Positions 30,860-38,723 of a stretch of 64,000 nucleotides of DNA are shown here, piece after piece. The stretch lies in NCBI GenBank assembly GCA_041483675.1, contig JBGPGE010000008.1, positions 1 to 64,000 of the forward strand. Direction: 5' to 3'. This DNA is from 2-12-FULL-60-19 sp041483675. GTDB taxonomy: Bacteria; Desulfobacterota; Binatia; UBA9968. Within the stretch, counting starts at the first letter, position 1. The number at the start of each line of letters is the position of its first letter. The notes below the pieces were generated by a model, which saw nothing but the letters and a program-made list of their open reading frames with translations, was not told the origin of the DNA and made no database searches. Made by a program: the position numbers and the translations under genes.

Positions 30860-31172
30860 GCGGAAGAGTTGGGAGACCTTCGTGCGGCGCCCGACGGATC
30901 TGCCGGAAGGAGTGGAGATTCCGCTCGTCCTCAGGGACTTGAATCCCGGACGCCGAAAATATGGGATGCGCCACGTCGTCGCCATAGTCGGCAAGGACGA
31001 GCATCCGGCGCAAATGGATCTTCTTTACGTGCGCACCGTGGTGGGCGTTCTTCTTCCGGAGCCAATGAGAATCAAGATCCTCCGCGAACTTCCGATCGAG
31101 CTTCCGGGGCAGGCTTACCGCGACTTTTTCGGCGCTCTGCGCGCCGCGGCAAAAGAAGCGAAGCAAAATTAA
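30843..31172 (+). CDS. Small protein coupled to UbiD, unknown function
   Basis: This 109-residue soluble protein starts at ATG 30843, inside the last codons of the ubiD-like gene (17-base overlap), with GGAGGGG upstream. The core reads VEIPLVLRDLNPGRRKYGMR and HVVAIVGKDEHPAQMDLLYV, then a helical end. I do not recognise the family. Tight coupling to a CoA ligase and a UbiD-type enzyme suggests an accessory or third subunit, comparable in position to the small subunits of other UbiD systems. Confidence 0.7.
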   Translation: MASNSKRKSWETFVRRPTDLPEGVEIPLVLRDLNPGRRKYGMRHVVAIVGKDEHPAQMDLLYVRTVVGVLLPEPMRIKILRELPIELPGQAYRDFFGALRAAAKEAKQN

Positions 31173-31300
31173 CGAGAAAGTTTTTTAACGAGTGAATAAG
31201 CGCGCCGGATGTGGATCTTAGCCGGCGCCGTGAAAGGCGCTGCTCGGAGCGGGGGCCTACGACAAACGGAATTGCGCGGAGTCTGTGGGATAGAAGAAAA

Positions 31301-31332
31301 AGAAATGGGGGCGGTCGGCCGCCCCCATTTCT
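31301..31332 (-). terminator. Terminator of surface-protein pair 1
   Basis: AGAAATGGGGGCGG pairs with CCGCCCCCATTTCT. On the minus strand it runs into TTTTTCTTC, making an intrinsic terminator 22 bases after the stop of the gene at 31354. The GGGGGCGG core matches the terminator at 35587-35625. Confidence 0.85.
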
Positions 31333-31353
31333 TCCACTATCGGGGATCACTGA

Positions 31354-31983
31354 TCAGGGAACGGGACAATCACTGATGATTCTGGCAGCCTCGCCCGCTT
31401 TCGCAACCTCTATCGGAACCTCCTGCAGCTCGGTTTCGCGCATATGGAGGAACCTGCGGTTGCTATTATCGCTGGTCTGCGCCACATAATGTGTGAGCCA
31501 GCCTTTGGCCCCGGCCTGAACTCTTCTGGCCGCGTCCACGGTCAGGACCTTTACGGTGAAGTCGTGGCTGTCATAAGCGGCGAACTCCTGGATCAAGTTG
31601 ACCTCCGCGTATTCGTTCCGATCGAGAGATTTAATCACGCATCCAAGCAAGAACGGCTGGCCGTTGGAAGTCGCGGCATAAGCCGCGACATAGGCCGAGA
31701 GCGAATTATTGGTCGGGTTGACCAACCGAACCACGGCCTCGACGGTGTCGGACTCGGCCAAGTTACCCCCGGCGCCATTCGTGAAGCACGCGTTGCCGAA
31801 ACAGTCATGATCCTGGCCGTTCACGGCTCCAATAAGGTAGGCGGACAGGGAGCCGCCTTTTGATGGCAAATTCAACACTGACGAAATGAGCACGGCGCCC
31901 ATAGCCAGCACACCCCCGACAGCAACCGCCGCCAGCGCCTGACTGCGGCCCCATTTTAACGATCTCAAATTAATAAACCTCAT
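31354..31983 (-). CDS. Surface protein A1, novel paralogous family
   Basis: A 209-residue protein with a short basic N-terminus, one hydrophobic helix (about 14-36, LAAVAVGGVLAMGAVLISSV) and an exported domain of about 170 residues. The domain opens KGGSLSAYLIGAVNGQDHDC and contains FGNACF, VVRLVNPTNNSLSAY, VQAGAKGWLTHYVAQTSD and LHMRETELQEVPIEVAKAG. It is most like A2 (35646-36290) and shares GG-L-YL, C-G-AC, NPT, KG-LTH and LQ-VP with B1 and B2. No known family is recognised. ATG 31983 has GGAAGGAG upstream. It is the last gene of a B1-A1 unit. Confidence 0.8.
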   Translation of the reverse strand: MRFINLRSLKWGRSQALAAVAVGGVLAMGAVLISSVLNLPSKGGSLSAYLIGAVNGQDHDCFGNACFTNGAGGNLAESDTVEAVVRLVNPTNNSLSAYVAAYAATSNGQPFLLGCVIKSLDRNEYAEVNLIQEFAAYDSHDFTVKVLTVDAARRVQAGAKGWLTHYVAQTSDNSNRRFLHMRETELQEVPIEVAKAGEAARIISDCPVP

Positions 31984-32038
31984 GCTTCGTCTCCTTCCCA
32001 CGTTGAGTCAAAATTTCATCTTCCCCTCGACGACTATT

Positions 32039-32674
32039 TTAAAGACAGGTATTGGTGATTCTGAGCAGCTCAGCGTTATTATTCGCCTTGAGCGCCTCCG
32101 CTGGAACTTCCTGGAGCCGGCTGGCGCGTGAGAACAGAGCTTGAGTCTGGTCACTGCTCTCGATCACGAAATGGGTCAACGCGCCCTTTAGCCCCGCCTG
32201 CACCCTGCTGAAGTCCGAGTCCAGCACCGTCACGACCTTTACGGCGCCGAACTGTGAATCTCCATTGCCGCCGAGAATATTGTTATTCACGTATACTCGC
32301 ACCGTTTCGTTGGTCGACACGGTCCTGGTGGTACAGTCAACGAACGCCCCGCTTATATCGAACAGAGCGATGACGGCGTGCAGAGCCGTCGCTGTCGGGT
32401 TGGTCAGGTCGATGGCCGCGTCCGTCCGGTGGGGCAGGAAACCCTCGCCACCGCCGGTGTCGGCACAGGCTGCACCAATGCAGCTATTACCGAAAGTACT
32501 GCGCGTCCTGAGATCGTAATAGCCCACCAGGTAGGGGCTCAGCGTCCCGCCATAGGAGGGGAAAACAAATACTTTTGTATAGATAAATCCTACGGCGAGC
32601 GTGCTCGCAACCACTACGCTTAGCAGCATTATCAGCCTCGGCTGCCGTTTTAAAAAGTTTGCCAAAGATGCCAT
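32039..32674 (-). CDS. Surface protein B1, novel paralogous family
   Basis: A 211-residue protein with one N-terminal helix (about 13-35, LIMLLSVVVASTLAVGFIYT) and an exported domain beginning FVFPSYGGTLSPYLVGYYDL. Other blocks are CIGAACADT, AIDLTNPTATALHAVIALF, VRVYVNNNILGGNGDS, KVVTVLDSDFSRVQAGLKGA and LQEVPAEALKANNNAELL; it ends in cysteine. It is most like B2 (36340-36996). The start has GAGGAGGGG upstream. It precedes A1 by 55 bases and has its own TTGACA/TATGTT promoter at 32738-32766. Function unknown; a surface or filament subunit is possible. Confidence 0.8.
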   Translation of the reverse strand: MASLANFLKRQPRLIMLLSVVVASTLAVGFIYTKVFVFPSYGGTLSPYLVGYYDLRTRSTFGNSCIGAACADTGGGEGFLPHRTDAAIDLTNPTATALHAVIALFDISGAFVDCTTRTVSTNETVRVYVNNNILGGNGDSQFGAVKVVTVLDSDFSRVQAGLKGALTHFVIESSDQTQALFSRASRLQEVPAEALKANNNAELLRITNTCL

Positions 32675-32737
32675 AACTTGTCCCCTCCTCGTAATCGTCA
32701 GATTGGCTCTCCGTGAGCGGGAGCTTTGAATGTGCGC

Positions 32738-32766
32738 AACATACCTCGTGAGAAAGCGGCTGTCAA
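32738..32766 (-). promoter_or_regulatory. Sigma-70 promoter of the B1-A1 unit
   Basis: The minus strand has TTGACA (32761-32766) and TATGTT (32738-32743) exactly 17 bases apart. A start near 32731 gives a leader of about 57 bases. A similar TTGACA with TACTCA 18 bases downstream (37054-37083) lies before B2. Confidence 0.75.
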
Positions 32767-32865
32767 GACAAATTTTTAGCGCCTCGGCTATTCAGTATTG
32801 CGCCTTCTGGCCTCTGCGCAGCCGACACCGAACGCCCCCTCTTTTAGCCCACCGATCCTCGTATG

Positions 32866-35478
32866 TCAATCGGCGTTTGGCCCCGGGATCGGCCCGGGCG
32901 CAGGTCCGCCTTGCTCCAGCAGACGGGGAAGATATTTTACCACGCCCCTTGGAGCAGCCGCCGCCGCCTTCTTCTCCTCCTCCAGCGCCAGCTCTTTCTT
33001 CCCGGTCTGGCGGTAGATCTGCACCAGGGCGTAATGAATGCTCCAGGACTTATAGCCCTGCGCCTCAAGCGTCTGGATCTGTTTGAGCGCCTCCTGCGGC
33101 TGACCCTTCGCCAGATAAGCCAGGGCCGCCTGGACCGGCGGAGAGGCGCGGTTCGGGCTCATCTCGGCCGCCTCTTTATAGTAGCGGATCGCCGCGTCAA
33201 GGCGCTCTTGGTTTCCCCCCCGCACGCCCCAATGATGATTGAGACGGCCCAGGAGGTACGGGTAACGCCCGTCCAGGGGATCGAGGCGGCGAGCCTCCAG
33301 GAACGACATCTCAGCCAGGCCCATCGCGCCTTCACCCCCCAGTTGCAACAATGTGTCGAACCGGATCGTGCGGGCGAGCGAGAGATCCGGCTTAAAGCCC
33401 TCGGGCGGCTTGATCTCCGGCTTGTCGTTGAAAAGGACAAGCCCGATCTGCCCCAGAAACCGGCCGAGCGCAATCTGGTAGGAGCTTTCATTAGGCTCCA
33501 AGAGAGCGGCCTGCTGAAAAGCAAAAACAGACTCTTTCGGGTCGGTCTGGCCGAGGGTGAAGATCGTGTCGGCCGCCTGCGCCCGGAAGCTCAGGCGGTA
33601 GATCAGGAGCACCGAAACCCCGAGGACGAGGGTGTACACGCCGAAATCGCGCCACCTCGCCCGACGATCGCCGTGGAGCGGGCCGAGATCGAGAGCCAGC
33701 AGGACTATCCCGGCGATCATCCCGGCCCAGGCGACGAGCAAGGAGACGTAGGTTCCGGTCAGGGAGAATGCGATTCTCAACCCCACGATCACTATCGCCA
33801 GGACGGCCAGCGTCGCGTAGAGCGCGTAACGGACCATCCGGCTTTTCCAGGGCGAGCGGTCCGCCGCCGGCTCCTCGGCTTCGGCGGCGGGCGCGGGTCG
33901 AGCCAAAAAAACCGCCAGGGCAAGGAACAGCCAGAAGAGAAAACGGGTGGAGGTGACTCCAAGGCCGAACTGAAGCTCGACCAGATGGCCGGCCATCGCC
34001 GCCAGCAAGGCGATGAGGTAGAGCTGTCGGCTCGGGCTTTCCTCTTGCCAAAGCGCCTTAAGCCCAAGACGGGCGAAAGCGGCCAGCAGCAGCAGGAACG
34101 CGGCCAAACCGAGGAGGCCGCTCTCAGCCAGATGGTTCAACAGATCGTTATGAGCGCGGTCCTTGACGCGGGTCCACGGCTCTTCCCGTGCCACAAGCTG
34201 TCGATCCAGAGTCCTCTCGACCACCAACCCCAGGGTTTCCGGCCCATAACCGATCAGAGGCCGGATGGCTGCAAGCGAATCAGCCGGACGGAGCTCCGGG
34301 TTGGTCCATACAAGACGCCAGACGCTCGGCCAGAGGCGCAGGCGGAAGCTCACGCTCCCCGCCATGGTCGAGAGGCTGCCCAACCGGGCAAAAACGGGAT
34401 GGCGCTTGAGCGTTTCCAGCGGCCCCTGGGGAATATTCAGCAAGCCCACAAAGAGAACCGCCAGGACAGCGCCGGCCACGACACCGGTAAGCAGACGGCG
34501 CATCCGTTGGCGCAACGCGACCAAAACCCCGAAAGCCGCGGCCCCGGCGAGCCCGCCCAACCAAGCCCCGCGCGCCTGGGTTGCGAGCAGCGCCCCCATC
34601 TGAAGGCACAGGAGGACGGTATATCCGGCTACCTCGATCAACGGATTAACCTCGGCCTTAAGGCGGAGCGTCCAGATCAACAGGCCCACATAAGCGGTAA
34701 GGACCGAAAGGTTCATCCACCAGAGCTGCGGGTGGGTGAGGCCGTACAGCAGAAAGACGGTCATAGCGATATTTTGCGCCACGAGACTTACAGCCGCGAG
34801 TAGGCCTTTACCGTTTCCGGAGCGATCGCCCGACCCTTCCTCACGCAAATAGTCCACAGCCGTCGCAAACAGTTTGGCCACCGTCCAGGGCAGCGCCATA
34901 ATCAAGTAGGCGCCGAGAAAAAGGTGGTGGCCCAGCGTCGACCGGGCCGCCCACTGAAGGGTGTCCGACGGGCCGGCGTAGACGGCAGGGTCCAGCCCGA
35001 TTTGCTGCGCGAGAGCATACAGGCAGACCGGGATGCTGGAGAGGACGACCACGGCGACAAGGCGGTCGAATTGCTCCCGGCGCTTAAGATTTGCGACCAA
35101 CAGACAGAAAAAGGCCGCATAGGAGAGCGTCGTATAGGCCCCCTGCAACCGTTCAAACGAGCCGTAAAAGCTCAAGCCCGGCGCCACCGAGGTAAGCGAA
35201 GTGAGGACAACTACGACGACGTAGCCCGCGACGGGGAGCGCCAGGGGTTTCTTCCAAAACGAAGCGAGGGGATGTTCGATGGAGTCATCGTCCCTCTCCT
35301 CCCAGAGCTTGACCACCCACGCGGCCACCATGAGCGGCACGACGACGCGCAAAAAATGCGCCTTGGCGACGGCATAGCCCTGGCTGCTGGCGCCGCTCAC
35401 GTAGAGCTGTACCAGGGCCGCGGCGACGAGCCAGCCGGCCTCTATAAAGCGGGCGCAAAAGTTGCTGAGCTTACTCAT
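32866..35478 (-). CDS. O-antigen ligase/polymerase-like membrane protein with C-terminal TPR domain
   Basis: An 870-residue protein. The first 600 residues hold about twelve to fourteen membrane helices with the Wzy/WaaL/PglL-type periplasmic loop (about 375-470), including IRPLIGYGPETLGLVVERTL and the conserved KDRAHNDLLNHLAESGLLGL. The last 230 residues carry tetratricopeptide repeats (AALLEPNESSYQIALGRFL, RYPYLLGRLNHHWGVRGG, AAIRYYKEAAEMSPNRASPP). Proteins of this form join polymerised glycans to lipid A-core or, as PglL/PilO-type enzymes, to proteins. It is flanked on each side by a pair of A/B surface-protein genes, which are plausible glycan acceptors. The second of two adjacent ATGs is used. 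Confidence 0.85.
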   Translation of the reverse strand: MSKLSNFCARFIEAGWLVAAALVQLYVSGASSQGYAVAKAHFLRVVVPLMVAAWVVKLWEERDDDSIEHPLASFWKKPLALPVAGYVVVVVLTSLTSVAPGLSFYGSFERLQGAYTTLSYAAFFCLLVANLKRREQFDRLVAVVVLSSIPVCLYALAQQIGLDPAVYAGPSDTLQWAARSTLGHHLFLGAYLIMALPWTVAKLFATAVDYLREEGSGDRSGNGKGLLAAVSLVAQNIAMTVFLLYGLTHPQLWWMNLSVLTAYVGLLIWTLRLKAEVNPLIEVAGYTVLLCLQMGALLATQARGAWLGGLAGAAAFGVLVALRQRMRRLLTGVVAGAVLAVLFVGLLNIPQGPLETLKRHPVFARLGSLSTMAGSVSFRLRLWPSVWRLVWTNPELRPADSLAAIRPLIGYGPETLGLVVERTLDRQLVAREEPWTRVKDRAHNDLLNHLAESGLLGLAAFLLLLAAFARLGLKALWQEESPSRQLYLIALLAAMAGHLVELQFGLGVTSTRFLFWLFLALAVFLARPAPAAEAEEPAADRSPWKSRMVRYALYATLAVLAIVIVGLRIAFSLTGTYVSLLVAWAGMIAGIVLLALDLGPLHGDRRARWRDFGVYTLVLGVSVLLIYRLSFRAQAADTIFTLGQTDPKESVFAFQQAALLEPNESSYQIALGRFLGQIGLVLFNDKPEIKPPEGFKPDLSLARTIRFDTLLQLGGEGAMGLAEMSFLEARRLDPLDGRYPYLLGRLNHHWGVRGGNQERLDAAIRYYKEAAEMSPNRASPPVQAALAYLAKGQPQEALKQIQTLEAQGYKSWSIHYALVQIYRQTGKKELALEEEKKAAAAAPRGVVKYLPRLLEQGGPAPGPIPGPNAD

Positions 35479-35586
35479 CATCCTCTCCTCCGCCCGGCCC
35501 GGCGAAACGGCGACCGGCAAAACGGGGAACTAAAGGCTTAACGATCGGCAAAGGTATCGGGGGGAACTTCTTAGTTGGAGGTTAAA

Positions 35587-35625
35587 AAAAATTGGGGGCG
35601 GTGGTTCTCACCGCCCCCAATTTTT
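35587..35625 (-). terminator. Terminator of surface-protein pair 2
   Basis: AAAAATTGGGGGCGGTG pairs perfectly with CACCGCCCCCAATTTTT around a five-base loop, with T-rich sequence on the minus-strand exit. It follows the stop of A2 by 20 bases and has the same GGGGGCGG core as the terminator after A1. Confidence 0.88.
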
Positions 35626-35645
35626 CCGCTAACGGCATCGTTCAA

Positions 35646-36290
35646 TTACGGGCAACCATGATTGACGCTATCACTTATAATTTTGGACGCCTCGCCGCCC
35701 GCCCTCGCGATTTCGATCGGGACTTCCTGCATCTCCGTCTCGCGCATGTGGACGAAGTTCCGAGTCCCATTGCTTTCTAGGGTCTCCGCTTGAAAATGGG
35801 TGAGCCAGCCCTTGAGGCCCGCCAGCACGCTGGTGGGAGTCTGCGCGTTCACGCTCACAACCTTGATGGTATCTATGCTGTCGGTAAAACCCTCGCCCAT
35901 GTCGTCGCGCAAGTAAACCTGGGCGTAGTTATTTCTGCCCAGGGTTTTCGTCTTACAGGCCAAGAAATTGCCGGCGTTGTAAACCGCGATATAGGCTTTC
36001 AACGAGGTATTCGTGGGGTTGACCAAGCGAATCGCGATATCCGCGCTGTCGCTGCCAGGGAGGGAGTTGCCTATGCATGCCGTCCCCCAGCAGGAGTGGT
36101 TCTGGGCGTGCACGCCGCCGACAAGATAGGCCGCCAGCGATCCGCCGCTCGATTTAAAGTTCAAAATGTTAGGAAAAGTCGGAACGATAACAACGGTAAG
36201 CCCCATCGCCAGCACGCTCACGGCGGCAACCGCCGCAAGCGCCAGTCTTCGATTCCCCGTTATGATGGATTTTAGATCTAAAAGTTTCAT
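35646..36290 (-). CDS. Surface protein A2, novel paralogous family
   Basis: A 214-residue protein: basic N-terminus (LKSIITGNRRLALAAV), helix at about 17-37, then an exported domain with SSGGSLAAYLVGGVHAQNHS, CWGTACIGN, AIRLVNPTNTSLKAYIAVY, LAGLKGWLTHFQAETLESN and HMRETEMQEVPIEIARAGG. About half of the positions agree with A1, with the best match in the C-terminal third. The start has GGAAGGAG upstream, as in A1. It follows B2 by 49 bases and is ended by the hairpin at 35587-35625. Confidence 0.8.
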   Translation of the reverse strand: MKLLDLKSIITGNRRLALAAVAAVSVLAMGLTVVIVPTFPNILNFKSSGGSLAAYLVGGVHAQNHSCWGTACIGNSLPGSDSADIAIRLVNPTNTSLKAYIAVYNAGNFLACKTKTLGRNNYAQVYLRDDMGEGFTDSIDTIKVVSVNAQTPTSVLAGLKGWLTHFQAETLESNGTRNFVHMRETEMQEVPIEIARAGGEASKIISDSVNHGCP

Positions 36291-36339
36291 GCTCGCTCTC
36301 CTTCCGTGTCGACCGGAAATTTTTGTTCCAAAACGATCA

Positions 36340-36996
36340 TCAGGGCATCAAATTAGCCAGACACTGGGGCCGGGCTATATTAAAAAGCTCGGCATCCGAA
36401 GCCGCCTTGAGCGCCTCTACGGGAACCTGCTGCAGTTGGCTCTGACGGGAAAAAATGAAGCTCTGGCCGCCGCCATCCTGCCTCACATAGTGGGTGATCA
36501 CCCCCTTGGCGCCCGCCTGCACTTTGCTCGGAACGGCAGGATCCTCGTCCAGGAAAGTCACGACTTTTATCACGCCGACCGCGCGGTCCGTCCCATCCGC
36601 CCCAAAACCGATAATATCGTCATGAACAAATACCACATCCGTGTCGTTGTTGCCGAGGAATGTATTCGTACAATCTATGAAGTCCCCGTTCGCCTTGAAT
36701 ACCGAGATTACTGCGATCAGATCCGTGTTCGTTGGATTGGTCAGCTCAATGCCCACGTCGGTCCGGTTGGCTACAAGATCGTCGGCGCAAGCGTCGCCGT
36801 AGCAGTCGTTTCCATGAGTACTATTATTGATCGTCCTGAGATCGAAATAGCCCACCAGATAGGGGCTTAAAGAGCCGCCGCTGCTCGGGAAGACAAAAAT
36901 CTTCGTGTAGGTAAAGCCGAGGGCGAGCGCGCTCGCCACAGCCACACCTAAAAGAAGCAGCCCTGTTTTTCGCTTGGCAAAATCTAGAAACGCCAT
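36340..36996 (-). CDS. Surface protein B2, novel paralogous family
   Basis: A 218-residue protein with helix at about 11-30 (LLLLGVAVASALALGFTYTK) and an exported domain starting IFVFPSSGGSLSPYLVGYFD. Further blocks: GNDCYGDACADD, VGIELTNPTNTDLIAVISVF, VVFVHDDIIGFGADG, VIKVVTFLDEDP, VQAGAKGVITHYV and LQQVPVEALKAASDAELF. It matches B1 along its whole length, so B2-A2 and B1-A1 arose by duplication of a two-gene unit. ATG 36996 has GAGGAGG upstream. No signal peptidase II lipobox is seen. Confidence 0.8.
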   Translation of the reverse strand: MAFLDFAKRKTGLLLLGVAVASALALGFTYTKIFVFPSSGGSLSPYLVGYFDLRTINNSTHGNDCYGDACADDLVANRTDVGIELTNPTNTDLIAVISVFKANGDFIDCTNTFLGNNDTDVVFVHDDIIGFGADGTDRAVGVIKVVTFLDEDPAVPSKVQAGAKGVITHYVRQDGGGQSFIFSRQSQLQQVPVEALKAASDAELFNIARPQCLANLMP

Positions 36997-37113
36997 AATA
37001 TGGTTCCTCCTCGCGACTGAAAATCGCCTCTGCGAACCCATTAAAATAACCTTTGAGTAACATAGGGGCATGATCCCTGTCAAGCACAAAATTATAAAAA
37101 AACGGCCCCCCCC

Positions 37114-37446
37114 TTACCCTTTCCCCCCCAACTGCCGCTTCCATCCCAGAGTCCGGGCCTTGGCCCCGATATGTTCCGCCTCGGCGATCATTCCCTTGCG
37201 CTGGTAGAAGATCGACAGGCTGGTGTAGGCCAGCTCGTCTTCGGGGCTGACCTCGATCAGCCTTTTGCCCAGCTCGATCGCCTCGTCCAGCCGATCCTGG
37301 CGGGCCAGGACCATCGCGAGGGCCTGAAGGGCGTCGGCGTAGCCGGGATCTTCCGCCAGCGCCGCGCGGTAGGCGGCGACGGCCTCGTCGAGCTTTTCGT
37401 CGGCGAACAGCTCCATCCCCCGGTTGTAGTGGTCTTCTTTCGGCAT
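37114..37446 (-). CDS. TPR protein
   Basis: A 110-residue protein made of about three tetratricopeptide repeats: HYNRGMELFADEKLDEAVAA, YRAALAEDPGYADALQALAM and LIEVSPEDELAYTSLSIFYQ. Such short TPR proteins mediate protein contacts. It lies 62 bases after the PAS/REC gene on the same strand, so it may be a partner of that signalling protein. ATG 37446 begins the first repeat; longer upstream starts lie in the gap sequence. Confidence 0.8.
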   Translation of the reverse strand: MPKEDHYNRGMELFADEKLDEAVAAYRAALAEDPGYADALQALAMVLARQDRLDEAIELGKRLIEVSPEDELAYTSLSIFYQRKGMIAEAEHIGAKARTLGWKRQLGGKG

Positions 37447-37508
37447 GAGCGATTCCCCGCAGAGAAAGCGGCCGGCCGGTCGAAGAGAGCGGGTGGCGGC
37501 TTTCCGAG

Positions 37509-38615
37509 TCAAGAGTCGGTTCGCGCCGGCGCTTCCTCGCCGCGGCACTGCTGCAGGATGATCTTTCTGAGCCGGTCGGGGTCGATCGGCTTCTTAAAGA
37601 TCACGCACTGAAGGCCCTCCAGGCAGCTCCGCTTGATAATGTGGTCCTTGTCATAGTGAAAAGCGGTCATGAGGATCACCGGCAGCCCGGGGCGCGTCTC
37701 CTTGACCGCATGGTAGAGCGCGTAGCCGTCCATATCCGGCATGACGACGTCGCTCAAGATCAGGTCGAACTCCGACTTCTCCAGAACCTCCATCGCCTTG
37801 TTCCCCGACGGCGCCGTCGCCACGCGGCAACGCTCCTTTTGCAGCAGCTCCTGAAGCGACCGGCAGATCCCCAGGTCGTCGTCCACGACCAGCACCCGCA
37901 ACCCGGCCAACCCGCCTTTGCCGTCGGGCGCGGCGGCTAGTGCCTGCGACGCCCCTTTCGCGCCGAGATCGGTCATCATGCGGCCGCCGTGATATTCCTT
38001 GGTCCCGTACTCTCCGCCTTCGGCCATCTCGCCGATGCGACGCGTGATCTCCTGGATTTTTTTTACCTGCTCCCCGACCGACTCCAACCGCTCCGATTCC
38101 ACGAGAAAATCTTCGTCGCCGGCGACGCGGCTTACGTAGCGCTGGAGCAGATCGATCTGGTTCACCAGCACTTCCAGCGAATTGTTGATCTCGTGCGACA
38201 GGCCGACGGCGATCTCGCCCAGCGTCACCAGCCGGTCGCGCCGCCGGATCTCCCGGATGTCTTTCGCGAATCCGATCGATCCGCTCTCGTTGCCCCGCTC
38301 GTCGTAGGTGATCGACGCGGAGATCGCGACCGGAATCGGCTCGCCCCGCCTGGTCTTGAACGTGGTCTCGAAGTTTCTAACCTTCCCCTTCTCCCCTTCG
38401 GCCCCGCGCCGCATGGCCGCCATGACTCTGCGCGCCTCTTCTCGCGTGGGATAGATCTCCAAAACGCTTTTGCCCAACACCTCTTCCGACGTAAATCCCA
38501 GGTTCTGCCGGGCGCCGTCGTTGTAAAAGGTGATGACGCCCGCTTTGTTGACCGCGATGATGATATCGGGGCAGCTTTCGACGAGCTTGAGGAAGTACTC
38601 CGGGGATAGTGACAT
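37509..38615 (-). CDS. PAS-HisKA-receiver protein without an ATPase domain
   Basis: A 368-residue signalling protein. A PAS domain (about 5-125; DIIIAVNKAGVITFYNDGAR) is followed by a HisKA-type dimerisation helix with the H-box GEIAVGLSHEINNSLEVLVN (about 150), a linker, and a receiver domain (about 240-360) with DDD-L start (LRVLVVDDDLGICRSL) and aspartate in FDLILSDVVMPDMDG. No N, G1, F or G2 boxes of a HATPase domain are present, so it cannot autophosphorylate in the usual way. It may dimerise with, or take phosphate from, another kinase. Confidence 0.85.
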   Translation of the reverse strand: MSLSPEYFLKLVESCPDIIIAVNKAGVITFYNDGARQNLGFTSEEVLGKSVLEIYPTREEARRVMAAMRRGAEGEKGKVRNFETTFKTRRGEPIPVAISASITYDERGNESGSIGFAKDIREIRRRDRLVTLGEIAVGLSHEINNSLEVLVNQIDLLQRYVSRVAGDEDFLVESERLESVGEQVKKIQEITRRIGEMAEGGEYGTKEYHGGRMMTDLGAKGASQALAAAPDGKGGLAGLRVLVVDDDLGICRSLQELLQKERCRVATAPSGNKAMEVLEKSEFDLILSDVVMPDMDGYALYHAVKETRPGLPVILMTAFHYDKDHIIKRSCLEGLQCVIFKKPIDPDRLRKIILQQCRGEEAPARTDS

Positions 38616-38723
38616 AACGCAGCCGACTTAATTAACAATCATAAGTCGTTCCCCGCGCCGATTGCAAGCCCTCGCGGTTGATCCCGGAGGGGACCGCCCG
38701 CGACAACTGACCTTTTCCTCCGC

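Noticed and set aside
32863..34803. A 646-codon open frame on the plus strand opposite the O-antigen-ligase gene
   Set aside because: It is the shadow of a long GC-rich gene; its composition (arginine, glutamine, proline) is unlike real proteins and the minus-strand gene is clearly real.
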